Shown here in pieces: positions 1-8,036 of a DNA stretch of 38,380 bases; position 1 is the stretch's first letter, and every line of letters begins with the position of its first letter. The translations under genes and the position numbers were made by a program. Under the pieces are notes generated by a model, which saw only the letters and a list, made by a program, of their open reading frames with translations, was not told where the DNA came from and searched no databases. This stretch comes from Flavobacteriaceae bacterium (GTDB lineage Bacteria; Bacteroidota; Bacteroidia; Flavobacteriales; Flavobacteriaceae). The stretch lies in the NCBI GenBank assembly GCA_002728855.1, contig PBWA01000001.1:28598-66977 (forward strand), written 5' to 3'.

Positions 1-299
1 ATTTCACTTAAAGCTGTCAATTTAAAAACTGTTTCACGAGGAAGATATAAAGTATGTGCCACACCACTGAAAACATTTTTCCGTCCATTTTTAGTTTCCC
101 AGTTTCCTTTATTACTCTCCACTTTAAAATTTCCTCCAAGCAATACAATCCCGATTTCATATTCTTTAGTTTCAAATCTCCATTCCTCTCCTTTTTTCAT
201 AAGCCGAGCTTCAAAATTCAACCAATTCCAGCAAGCTTTTTCAGAGGTAATTTGTTGATAAACACCCGTTTTTGTTTTTGGCCTTACTAATAATTTCAT
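1..299 (-). CDS. iolB: 5-deoxy-glucuronate isomerase IolB, partial (5' part only)
   Basis: Reading the minus strand from the ATG at 299 gives 99 open codons that run off the left edge, so only the N-terminal third or so is present. The start (MKLLVRPKTKTGVYQQI) and the later stretch with VFSGVAHTLYLPRET match the IolB/KduI-type cupin family, whose members have a 'VFsG.p..lYlP' segment at this point. IolB converts 5-deoxy-glucuronate to 2-deoxy-5-keto-gluconate in cytoplasmic myo-inositol catabolism. The start lies only 12 bp after the iolE stop on the same strand, so the two are probably co-transcribed, and the pathway context supports the call. I saw no frameshift. The cupin metal ligands lie outside the window and cannot be checked. 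Confidence 0.8.
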   Translation of the reverse strand, partial: MKLLVRPKTKTGVYQQITSEKACWNWLNFEARLMKKGEEWRFETKEYEIGIVLLGGNFKVESNKGNWETKNGRKNVFSGVAHTLYLPRETVFKLTALSE

Positions 300-311
300 C
301 AGTTTAACTTT

Positions 312-1196
312 TTAAAAATTAAGTTCTTTAGTTAAGTAATCATATCCTTTTTTCGCATATTCAAATGGATTTGCAATTGAAGGATCTTGCTCAGCTTCAA
401 CTACTAACCAGCCTTTGTAATTACTTTTATGAATTATATCTGCAAGAGGTTTCATTTTTAAATCTCCATCACCTGGGACAGTAAATACTCCAAGTTTAAC
501 AGCTTGTAAAAAGCTTAATTTCTCCTTATAAACTTTTTCTTTTATTTGATTTCTAATATCTTTAAAATGAATATGTGCTATTCGATTTATATATTTTTTT
601 AATGCTTTTTCTGGATCATTTCCAGCAAATTCAAAATGCCCGCAATCATAGTTAAGTTTCACATAACGATCATCAGTTTCATTAAGTAGCCTATCTGTTT
701 CTTCAATTGTCTCGACCATAGTTCCCATGTGATGATGATATGCTAATTGTATTCCATACTTCTCAATCGCTAGCTTTCCTAATTCATTTAATCCTGAGGT
801 AAGTTTTTTCCATTGATCATTAGTGGCAGATTTTCTATTTAATATAGAATTATTTATTTCTCCATGAATTGTGTTACCGCATTCTGCTCCTCCAACAATT
901 TCAGCTCCAAAAAATTTTAAAAAATCAAGATGCCTTATAAAATCTTTTTTTATATGATCTATATTTTTTGTTGTGAATTCATAGCTAAACCATTGATTAC
1001 AAATTGATAAACCTCTTATTTCAAGATGTTTTTTTAAAAGCTCTAAATCATTTTTTGGATATTTATTACCTACTTCACAGCCTTTAAATCCTGCTAGTGC
1101 CATTTCACTTATGCATTGTTCAAAAGATATGTCTCCTCCTAGTTCAGGAAGATCATCATTTGTCCAACCAATTGGAGCTATTGCAAGTTTTATCAT
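312..1196 (-). CDS. iolE: myo-inosose-2 dehydratase IolE (sugar phosphate isomerase/epimerase TIM barrel)
   Basis: This is a 294-residue cytoplasmic protein without a signal peptide, the usual length for IolE. IolE dehydrates scyllo-inosose (2-keto-myo-inositol) in myo-inositol catabolism. The N-terminus (KLAIAPIGWTNDDLPELGG) is characteristic of IolE. The AP_endonuc_2/xylose-isomerase-like barrel is recognisable from the metal-site blocks AYHHHMGTMVET, NYDCGHFEFAG, HIHFKDIR and VVEAEQDP, which supply the expected Glu, Asp, His and Glu ligands. It is followed 12 bp later by iolB, consistent with an iol operon continuing off the left edge. It begins 96 bp after the DCC gene of the iron operon on the same strand. 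I found no convincing terminator in that gap, so read-through is possible. Other members of the barrel family are the main alternative, but the iolB neighbour makes IolE the best call. Confidence 0.85.
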   Translation of the reverse strand: MIKLAIAPIGWTNDDLPELGGDISFEQCISEMALAGFKGCEVGNKYPKNDLELLKKHLEIRGLSICNQWFSYEFTTKNIDHIKKDFIRHLDFLKFFGAEIVGGAECGNTIHGEINNSILNRKSATNDQWKKLTSGLNELGKLAIEKYGIQLAYHHHMGTMVETIEETDRLLNETDDRYVKLNYDCGHFEFAGNDPEKALKKYINRIAHIHFKDIRNQIKEKVYKEKLSFLQAVKLGVFTVPGDGDLKMKPLADIIHKSNYKGWLVVEAEQDPSIANPFEYAKKGYDYLTKELNF

Positions 1197-1292
1197 TTAG
1201 ATTTTTGTTTTCTCTTCTCTTTGAATTTTCAAATAATAGGAATATAATTCATTGAATCCTAATTTATAAAACATCTGTAAATGTATTAACCC

Positions 1293-1691
1293 TTATTTTA
1301 AAATTTTTTTTAAGTATTTTTTTTCAACAAAAGGGCAGGAATCATATTTTCCAAAAATTTTATAGCGAGTTTTAGCTATTATAGTATAAAAAAAATCAAT
1401 CAGTTTTGATGGAAAGATTGTAAGAAAATAAGTGATCGGCTTTAACTTATTTATTTTTTTTAAGATATATAAGACAGCCCTACCTTTATATAATTTCTTG
1501 TTATCTTGAGTTATTACTATGATTGAATCCAACAAATTTATCTTTGGGTGATTTTTTATAATGAATGAACTTTCAAAAGTTGTATATCTAAAATGATCTT
1601 TAATATCATTTTTTAGTAGCCATCTAAGAAAAAAATTACAAAGAACACATATTCCATCATAAACAATAACATCTTTCTTATTAAGATCCAT
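1293..1691 (-). CDS. DCC-family (DUF393) thiol-disulfide oxidoreductase-like protein
   Basis: The 132-residue product opens with VIVYDGICVLCNFFLRWLL. The Asp-Gly-x-Cys-x-x-Cys motif (C15, C18) defines the DCC/DUF393 family, predicted to have a thioredoxin-like fold with a CxxC redox pair. The length is typical and there is no signal peptide. It starts 3 bp after the end of the TonB-dependent receptor gene and is the last gene of the DUF4856-imelysin-HTTM-receptor transcript. DCC proteins often occur beside HTTM proteins, so a role in thiol redox chemistry linked to the HTTM protein or to iron reduction is plausible but is inference. No substrate can be read from the sequence. Confidence 0.85.
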   Translation of the reverse strand: MDLNKKDVIVYDGICVLCNFFLRWLLKNDIKDHFRYTTFESSFIIKNHPKINLLDSIIVITQDNKKLYKGRAVLYILKKINKLKPITYFLTIFPSKLIDFFYTIIAKTRYKIFGKYDSCPFVEKKYLKKILK

Positions 1692-1694
1692 TTT

Positions 1695-4124
1695 TTATAT
1701 TTTCAGTTCTAATGTAATATAATAATTTCTTGGAGGTGAGGGAATAATTCCTGGTCCTGGATAGCCGGTTGCTCTTCTTGTAAAATAGAAACTATTTAAT
1801 GCATTATTAACCCCTATTTCAACCCCGTAATTTTTACTTTTGTACGATGAAGAAAAATCAAGAATTTTATATGAAGGGATAACCCCTATAACTCCACTTA
1901 AATTGCCTTCAATAGCATTGGATGAATCAGTGTATTGATCTGATATAAATGAAAGTTGTGTATTAAATGAAAAATTTTTGTAGCCATACTTCAAACCAGT
2001 TTTAATGTTTACAGAAGGTACAAACTCAACGTTTTTACCTACGACGCCAATTTCCTTAGATTTTGTATACTCTGATTTGATGAGAGAAAAATTGATAAAA
2101 TAATTAAAATTGATATTATTATTTTTAAAGAACAATTCATTAAGGTTGAAATCAATAAGAGATTCAATTCCAAATATAATTGCATTTCCAACATTTCCCC
2201 TTTCACTTTTAACACTGCCATCATCATATAATCTCTGAACAAATCCTATTCTGTCATTGTAGAATAAACTGAAAAAATTAGTATCATAGGAAATATTTCT
2301 TTTTATATTTCCTCTAAGCCCTAAGTCGAATGTAAATCCTTTTTCATCCGAAATATTTGGGTTAATAGAATAAGCAGGGTTAATTATACTTATATCAGCA
2401 AATGTAACTGATCTATAATTTTGAGATAGGTTAGAATAAATTTCTAGATATCGCAAAGGCTTGTAACTTATTCCTAAACCAAAAAGGATAAGGCTTCTTT
2501 TGTTGTCTCTGTAGTCTGCAATTTCTTGATTAAGGATTTCATTTCCGGCTCCGTCAAGATTAATTTTTTTATACAAGCCATCACTTTGTGTTCGAAGATT
2601 TTCAAATCTAAATCCTGGAGTTAAAGAAAGATTTTCAGTAAAATAAAATATATTTTCTCCAAATAAAGAAAAATTATTGTTGGGATAGAAATATTCAGAT
2701 TGATTTACATAGCTTGGAAATTGTTTGTAATAAAAATTAAAATCAGTATCATCATCATCAGAGCCGGGTCCCTGAATGCTTTTAGTTTTAGACCTATATA
2801 GTTTTGATCCAATTAATAAAATAGATTTTCTTTGATTGATTTTATAATTAGTCAGAAATCTTGCTTCTATACCTAGATTTGAGAATTTACCTTTAATTAA
2901 GTCTCTCTCAGCACCTGGGTCAATTTGATCTACTCTATTACTTCTAAATCCAAGCGCATTTCTTTTTGCTTCTAAACCGAAAAAAGTTAAATCAAAATTT
3001 GAATTTTCGTTAATTTTACTGGTATACTTTAGGTTGAACAACAACCAATTTACTTCAAACCAATTTCTTTTTCTATTTGTTTGAAGTGGATTAGTTTTAA
3101 ACATTTGATCAGAAATACCCCCAGCTTGATGAGCTAAATATTCTAGAAAGGTAACTTCTGCAGATAATTTCGATTTTTCATTAAACTTATAGTTTAAATT
3201 CAAAAATGAATTAAATGATTCAAATTCAGAATTTTCTCTGAAACCATTCCCTTTTTTATAGTTGACAAAACCGTAATAACTTAAATTAGATTTTTTACCA
3301 CTCAGGCTAGTAAAATTTGTATATAATGCATTTGAGCCTAAAGTATTTCTAGAAATCAATTCAAGTGTCGTTTGTAAATTTGGTTTTTTCATTATAAAGT
3401 TTAATAAACCGCCAAATTGTGACCCATACTGAAGGGATGCAGCACCTCTTATTATCTGAATTTTTTCTAAAGCTTCCGATGGCGGAGTATAATAGCTCTC
3501 TGGATAACCAAGAGCATCTGCACTAATATCGTATCCGTTTTGTCTGGTATTGAAATTTGACGTTCTATTTGGATCAAGTCCCCGCCCACCAACATTTAAT
3601 TGTATTCCTGCGTCATCATTTTGATATATATTTAAACCTGGTATTTGACTATATATTTGCCTAGAATTATTTGAAGCAAGATTTGCCATTGAAAGATCCA
3701 TTAAGATTATCTCATTTTTTTTTCCAGCATAAATTGCTGTTTCCTCATAATCTTTAAGTCGCTGTATTTGAAAAATCTTTTTTTTACTCGCTCTAACAAT
3801 TACTTCATTAAGAACATTTAGGTTATTTGATAAAAAGATTTCTACTATTTTATTAGTGGGAACTTTTAAAAGTTTTTCTTGTATAATATAACCATCTAAG
3901 AGGAAGGTCAATATCATTTCATCTTTAGTTGTTTCAATTTCAAAAGCCCCATTTTTATTTGTTGAGTAGATTTTATCATTATTTGAATTATATATAGATA
4001 CACCCTCTAAAGCTGTATTTGTGCTTTTTTCATATACACGTCCAGATATTTTGTTTTGAGAAAACAAAACAAATGAACTCATAACAAAAACAAATAATAA
4101 GTTAAAAACCTTTGATTTCATCAT
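1695..4124 (-). CDS. FecA-like TonB-dependent outer-membrane receptor with N-terminal carboxypeptidase-like domain
   Basis: The 809-residue protein has a signal peptide (about 1-22, ending FVLFSQ) and a CarboxypepD_reg-like beta-sandwich (about 24-105, ISGRVYEKSTNTALEGVSIY). A plug domain follows at about 120-250, containing NVGGRGLDPNRTSNFNTRQ and GAASLQYGSQFGGLLNF, and then a 22-strand barrel ending in NYYITLELKI. The plug closely resembles Bacteroidota FecA-type receptors for ferric dicitrate or other ferric chelates. It would import a ferric complex across the outer membrane using TonB/ExbBD energy. Its ATG overlaps the 3' end of the HTTM gene by 23 bp, implying translational coupling, and the DCC gene follows after 3 bp. 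The substrate assignment is by family only. ATG ATG occurs at the start, so initiation could be at 4124 or 4121. Confidence 0.9.
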   Translation of the reverse strand: MMKSKVFNLLFVFVMSSFVLFSQNKISGRVYEKSTNTALEGVSIYNSNNDKIYSTNKNGAFEIETTKDEMILTFLLDGYIIQEKLLKVPTNKIVEIFLSNNLNVLNEVIVRASKKKIFQIQRLKDYEETAIYAGKKNEIILMDLSMANLASNNSRQIYSQIPGLNIYQNDDAGIQLNVGGRGLDPNRTSNFNTRQNGYDISADALGYPESYYTPPSEALEKIQIIRGAASLQYGSQFGGLLNFIMKKPNLQTTLELISRNTLGSNALYTNFTSLSGKKSNLSYYGFVNYKKGNGFRENSEFESFNSFLNLNYKFNEKSKLSAEVTFLEYLAHQAGGISDQMFKTNPLQTNRKRNWFEVNWLLFNLKYTSKINENSNFDLTFFGLEAKRNALGFRSNRVDQIDPGAERDLIKGKFSNLGIEARFLTNYKINQRKSILLIGSKLYRSKTKSIQGPGSDDDDTDFNFYYKQFPSYVNQSEYFYPNNNFSLFGENIFYFTENLSLTPGFRFENLRTQSDGLYKKINLDGAGNEILNQEIADYRDNKRSLILFGLGISYKPLRYLEIYSNLSQNYRSVTFADISIINPAYSINPNISDEKGFTFDLGLRGNIKRNISYDTNFFSLFYNDRIGFVQRLYDDGSVKSERGNVGNAIIFGIESLIDFNLNELFFKNNNINFNYFINFSLIKSEYTKSKEIGVVGKNVEFVPSVNIKTGLKYGYKNFSFNTQLSFISDQYTDSSNAIEGNLSGVIGVIPSYKILDFSSSYKSKNYGVEIGVNNALNSFYFTRRATGYPGPGIIPSPPRNYYITLELKI

Positions 4125-5457
4125 CTAATGGTAATATCCATGATTTGTGTCTAAGTGATCTTTTTTTTGAAAAAAGATCAACATTTGGATCAATTATTCG
4201 TTGACTTAATCTACCGTTTAAAGCAACATAGCTATCAACGTAAACCTCAACGTTTTTTATCCCTTTTTTTGAATAGTAATTTCCAAGATAATGGGCGTAT
4301 TCTAAAATAAAGTCTGGTTGGAAACTCATTTGTTTTTCTTGCAGTGGTGTTAAAAAGTTTTCGTTTTGCACATAAAATGATTTTCCATTTTCTTTGTTGT
4401 AAATTCTAAAAACGGACTCTCCCTTTTTTTCAATTAGCATTACTCTCCAAGAAAATCTGTATCCCTGTTCATTCCAAAACAATTCTCCTGGATATAACAT
4501 GTATCTAAAAGGGACAATTAGTTGAATCAGAAAAAATAATGAAACCACTATTAGGGCAAATTTTTCTCTCTTGTATTGAAAAGTTGAAATCTCAATAATA
4601 TTTTTTCTTTTTTTAATGAACTTAAATTTTGGTAAAAGTTTTAAAATTTTATTGTGAACATCTGAATCAAAGAAAATAATTGAGGAGACAATCATTATAT
4701 AGGGGAACATTCCTATTGGGAACAATATTCCCGTGGAAAGATGAAATAAAATTACTAACAGAAATCCAAAAAGTCTTGTTTTTTTCCATAGCAAAAGAAA
4801 AGGTATGGTGAGATCATAAATCATACCTCCCCAACTCATGAAATAATGAAACCAATCCTTTTGCATCAATGTTTCTCCAATTATAGGCAAATCATATTTT
4901 GACTGGAGCCATATTTTAAGAGGCATTGCTTTGAAAAGCCAATCCGAATTTATTTTAGCAATTCCCGCAAATAGATAGATCATAGCAAGTAACAATTTAA
5001 TACTATCAATACTCCATTTTGGTATGGTTTTAAATTTTTTCTTATTTAAAAAGTTGTCTACTGAATGGGTTGCATTAGCTGGCAAAAAAATTAATAAAAA
5101 ACTTAAGATACTGACAAAATAATAATGATTTAAATATGTGGTTTTATCCATTAACTCGATGTATGTAAAACTTAAAAAGAATATAATTATGGATAAAACA
5201 TATCTATAACCAATTGCAACAAAAAAAGAAGATAAACCACAGATAAAGAACAAAATATAAGTATATTCTCCCAAGGGTTTTACCCATTCAAACCCAAGAT
5301 AAGAAAAGTGAATCTTTGGATCTATATATAAGGTTTTTATCCATCCTTTGAGCCAAAAACGGATAATAGAAAACATCATCATTAATCCGAAACAAATTCT
5401 GAAAAGAACAAGGGGATAGGGGTTAGATTTTTTTTTAAAATAGTTGGTAAAAGCCAA
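4102..5457 (-). CDS. HTTM-domain membrane protein (vitamin K-dependent gamma-carboxylase-like)
   Basis: This is a 451-residue polytopic membrane protein. The N-terminal part matches the HTTM domain (horizontally transferred transmembrane domain, related to vitamin K-dependent gamma-carboxylase): LFRICFGLMMMF, then GFEWVKPLGEYTYILFFICG, then FTYIELMDKTTYLNHYYF. Later hydrophobic helices include FLLVILFHLSTGILFPIG. The last 130 or so residues are soluble and contain EQGYRFSWRVML. The start is TTG at 5457: no in-frame ATG exists between the upstream stop and residue 27, which already lies in the first helix. In Bacteroidota HTTM genes recur next to imelysin and TonB receptor genes, as here (64 bp after the imelysin gene, overlapping the receptor by 23 bp). 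The reaction in iron uptake is unknown; carboxylation of a partner protein would be speculative. Confidence 0.88.
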   Translation of the reverse strand: MAFTNYFKKKSNPYPLVLFRICFGLMMMFSIIRFWLKGWIKTLYIDPKIHFSYLGFEWVKPLGEYTYILFFICGLSSFFVAIGYRYVLSIIIFFLSFTYIELMDKTTYLNHYYFVSILSFLLIFLPANATHSVDNFLNKKKFKTIPKWSIDSIKLLLAMIYLFAGIAKINSDWLFKAMPLKIWLQSKYDLPIIGETLMQKDWFHYFMSWGGMIYDLTIPFLLLWKKTRLFGFLLVILFHLSTGILFPIGMFPYIMIVSSIIFFDSDVHNKILKLLPKFKFIKKRKNIIEISTFQYKREKFALIVVSLFFLIQLIVPFRYMLYPGELFWNEQGYRFSWRVMLIEKKGESVFRIYNKENGKSFYVQNENFLTPLQEKQMSFQPDFILEYAHYLGNYYSKKGIKNVEVYVDSYVALNGRLSQRIIDPNVDLFSKKRSLRHKSWILPLDDEIKGF

Positions 5458-5521
5458 AACAAAATTTTTAACAAATGCTAAATTAACTAAAGCAGGACAA
5501 TCAAGTTATTTAGCTTATAAT

Positions 5522-6661
5522 TTAATCTCCATCAGCATCGACATAGTCAACAGCAACATTAAAGGTCTGAAGCATATCTACTTTTAAATGAACAACAATT
5601 ACCTGCAATGCGTCAAAGGCTTGAAGCATCTTTATATTATCATTATTTATTTGATCAATGAAATCATTATCCAGATTATTAATTGTATTTCTAGCTGTCT
5701 CAATTTTTGTTGTAATAGTAAGGCTCAAATCAGTATCTTCTTCTCCACTATTGTTTGACTTTAGATAATCCAGATATGTTTTAAAGCTTGATCCTGTAGA
5801 TAGGCCGTCAGAGGATTTGCCTATGAAAAAATTTTCTACCGAGTTTAAAGCTTCGATTAAGAGCTTTTTAGAGATTGGTTCAAACGAGTTTAAAGTTGAA
5901 TAATAGGCTTCAATTTTGTTTGGTAGTTTCTCATCTGAAAAAACGCCTGACGCAATACCAATTTTATTTGTTCTTAGCCCCTTTTCAAAATAATATACAA
6001 AGTCATTTGTAAGCATATTAAACATAGAAGTTGCAGTATTTTCATATGAACTGATAAATGATGACCTAAAACTTGCCCAACTGGAAACTACCTCAGTTGT
6101 ATTTTCATCCATTTCTTTTATTATATCTTGTAAATACTGTCCGTATTTTTCATTTTCTCTGTATTTGAGAATAATTTTTTCTTTATTATCATCAATACCA
6201 TGAATCATATAATCAATTGTAGGGAAACCCTGACAAGAATAATTATTTGGGTTTTCAATGTCATAACTACCCGTAGATATATTTTTTTCTATTCTGGACT
6301 GATCAGCTGGATAAGTATTCATTTTTGATTTGAAATAAATTTCCTCAGACTTTCCAATATCATACAGTTCAATTTTTTGCCAACTCATGTAGGCTTCAAC
6401 CCATTTATTGTGAAGATCTTCGTAGTTAGTGGAAGTATTTTCAGAATCTAATTCAGAAATAAATTTTTCAGAGGAACTTTTTAGCGCGTTCATTTTTTCT
6501 TGGAAAGCATTGTAATTGGGAATAATTATATTGTCCGCTAGATTAACTAAAATAGTACTTCGATCAAATTCAACGGAATTCTGTTCATCAGAGTTACCAT
6601 TTTCTTTGGAGCAAGCAATAATAATTAAAATTAGAATAAAGTAGCTTAAAAGTCTTTTCAT
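5522..6661 (-). CDS. Imelysin family lipoprotein (iron-regulated)
   Basis: The 379-residue product begins with a lipoprotein signal (lipobox IIIAC, Cys17), so it should be anchored in the outer or inner membrane. The rest is helical and matches imelysin (IrpA/ICMP-like) proteins: NYNAFQEKM, then KWVEAYMSWQKIELYDIG, then CQGFPTIDYMIHGID. The block at 145-150 reads GFPTID, where classical imelysins have GxHxxE, so the presumed metal-site His and Glu are replaced by Pro and Asp. This resembles a diverged imelysin-like subgroup. Imelysins are linked to iron uptake by regulation and gene neighbourhood, with unknown mechanism. It lies between the DUF4856 and HTTM genes on one strand. A perfect inverted repeat separates it from DUF4856. 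Confidence 0.85.
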   Translation of the reverse strand: MKRLLSYFILILIIIACSKENGNSDEQNSVEFDRSTILVNLADNIIIPNYNAFQEKMNALKSSSEKFISELDSENTSTNYEDLHNKWVEAYMSWQKIELYDIGKSEEIYFKSKMNTYPADQSRIEKNISTGSYDIENPNNYSCQGFPTIDYMIHGIDDNKEKIILKYRENEKYGQYLQDIIKEMDENTTEVVSSWASFRSSFISSYENTATSMFNMLTNDFVYYFEKGLRTNKIGIASGVFSDEKLPNKIEAYYSTLNSFEPISKKLLIEALNSVENFFIGKSSDGLSTGSSFKTYLDYLKSNNSGEEDTDLSLTITTKIETARNTINNLDNDFIDQINNDNIKMLQAFDALQVIVVHLKVDMLQTFNVAVDYVDADGD

Positions 6662-6675
6662 TTTTTTTAATTAAT

Positions 6676-6739
6676 AAGTCAGATATGGTTTGGATAGAAA
6701 ATGCCGAAATTCGAATTTTATTTTAACCATATCTGACTT
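6676..6739. repeat. Perfect 15-bp inverted repeat between DUF4856 and imelysin genes
   Basis: AAGTCAGATATGGTT at 6676-6690 is the exact reverse complement of AACCATATCTGACTT at 6725-6739, separated by 34 bp. The loop holds a 12-bp palindrome, AAATTCGAATTT (6707-6718). In the minus-strand transcript this would be a long stem-loop starting 27 nt after the DUF4856 stop and ending about 15 nt before the imelysin start. No U-run follows the stem in that direction, so it looks more like an intercistronic processing or stabilising hairpin than an intrinsic terminator. A run of five T follows it in the plus direction. Confidence 0.75.
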
Positions 6740-6766
6740 TTTGAACACAAGTATTAATTTAAAATT

Positions 6767-7909
6767 TTACAATCCCATTTTTGTCTTTATATCATTTGCC
6801 ATTGATGTGCAGTCAGCAGAGCTAACAGTCCAAAAGTTATCAATTTTTGCAAGCATTGCATTAACCTCTGAATTAGAGAAATAAGGATTTCCAGTTCCAT
6901 CATTAGTGAATTGAAGACTTAATATGAATCCCCAACCTTCTGATAGAGCATGAATGGCATCTGCAAGATTTCCAGCATCTTTTTTACTGACATAACCATT
7001 TAAGTAATCCATTGCTTTATATCCTATTACTTTAGATAAATTAACTTGAATAATTTCTGCTTGTTCGTCTCTAACAGTGTAATTTTCAGCAACAATAGCA
7101 GCTCTTCCCATTTTAAAAGCATCATATACAGTTTGAGCAATTCCAGCTCTTTCAGCTTGGTCATTTACTTTCTTAAAATATTTATTTACTAAAACACCAT
7201 TACCGGTTGGATTACCCCCAAGATCAGCTCTGGCAACATTAGCTTCCTCTCCGTATAGATATCCAAATCCCTCATCCCAATAGTGTTCCATTTTAGTTGC
7301 AGTTCCATATTCAAGCACAAGATTTGCTTGATCATCTCGATTAGTTCCTGAGTCAAGTTTCGCTGCAGTTAGATAATTATTTAAAATTTGATCAGTTACT
7401 AGTGCGCCCATTAGTCCCTTTGTGAACAATTGAGTTATTTCATGCCCTTTTGCATTAATATAAACGGAACGTGTTTCATCGGTTAGTTTTCCTGGAGTTC
7501 CATCCGCAGCATCATCATTCCATGCAGGTATAACATTGTCAACAAAATCAACAATCATTGCATCGAATATAGGCTTGACTGTTGCTGAGGCAATTGGAGA
7601 TGCAGCTGTTTTACTTCCAATATTTTTACCACTAGCATCTAGAGATGAATCACTAAATCCAGTCCCATTATTAAACATATTATCTAATTGTTCCTTTGTA
7701 GAAGAGTTGTCTTTTAATGCACTGTATATTTCTGCTGCCATTTTAAGTCTAGCAGTTTGTCCACCAAAAGAAACTGTACTTTCTCCATCCCTTGTAAATT
7801 CATAAGTAGCTGGAGGTACAACAGCATTATCATCTTTGTCTTCTTTTGAACAAGATAAAACCAATAGGCAGATTAAAAAAGCATTAAAAAAATTGTTAGA
7901 ATTTCTCAT
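6767..7909 (-). CDS. DUF4856 domain lipoprotein
   Basis: The 380-residue product has a lipoprotein signal (LLVLSC, Cys20) and matches the DUF4856 family through KMAAEIYSALKD, GKLTDETRSVYINAKGHE, TKMEHYWDEGFGYLYG and GWGFILSLQFTNDG. The family is largely helical, like imelysins, and commonly sits with imelysin, HTTM and TonB receptor genes in Bacteroidota. It is the first gene of the iron operon on the minus strand. A TATTTTTG -7 element (7963-7970) and a Fur-box-like dyad (7976-7998) lie upstream. A role in binding or handing over iron at the cell surface is inferred from context; no catalytic motif is visible. Confidence 0.85.
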   Translation of the reverse strand: MRNSNNFFNAFLICLLVLSCSKEDKDDNAVVPPATYEFTRDGESTVSFGGQTARLKMAAEIYSALKDNSSTKEQLDNMFNNGTGFSDSSLDASGKNIGSKTAASPIASATVKPIFDAMIVDFVDNVIPAWNDDAADGTPGKLTDETRSVYINAKGHEITQLFTKGLMGALVTDQILNNYLTAAKLDSGTNRDDQANLVLEYGTATKMEHYWDEGFGYLYGEEANVARADLGGNPTGNGVLVNKYFKKVNDQAERAGIAQTVYDAFKMGRAAIVAENYTVRDEQAEIIQVNLSKVIGYKAMDYLNGYVSKKDAGNLADAIHALSEGWGFILSLQFTNDGTGNPYFSNSEVNAMLAKIDNFWTVSSADCTSMANDIKTKMGL

Positions 7910-7962
7910 TATATTAATAGTTTATGGTTATATAGTTATACATTTATGTCTGTATAGAAAGA

Positions 7963-7970
7963 CAAAAATA
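7963..7970 (-). promoter_or_regulatory. -7 promoter element TATTTTTG for the DUF4856-imelysin operon
   Basis: On the minus strand the octamer TATTTTTG matches the Bacteroidota -7 consensus TAnnTTTG. It begins 5 nt after the Fur-like dyad and would place the transcript start near 7957, giving a leader of roughly 48 nt. A -33 TTG is not obvious. Confidence 0.5.
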
Positions 7971-7975
7971 AGTAT

Positions 7976-7998
7976 TTATTTATAATCAGTCTAAATAA
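7976..7998. promoter_or_regulatory. Putative Fur-type operator between two divergent iron operons
   Basis: The left half TTATTTATAAT, a central C and the right half AGTCTAAATAA form a 23-bp imperfect palindrome with 9 of 11 half-site positions matching. Its right half shares TCTAAATAA with the dyad in front of hmuR, and the two 23-mers differ at only 3 positions. Spacing and sequence resemble iron-responsive Fur boxes. It lies in the 127-bp region between the DUF4856 start and the ferric-binding protein start, so one site could control both directions. Identity of the regulator is inferred. Confidence 0.6.
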
Positions 7999-8036
7999 AA
8001 ATAAATTTTTTATCTTGCCATTCCAAAAAAAGAAAA

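Noticed and set aside
54-290. 78-codon plus-strand frame at the left edge
   Set aside because: The minus strand here encodes a convincing IolB N-terminus in step with the iolE-iolB order.
1197-1292. Terminator between the DCC gene and iolE
   Set aside because: The pairings found are 4-6 bp with loops that are too small or no T-run, so none is convincing.
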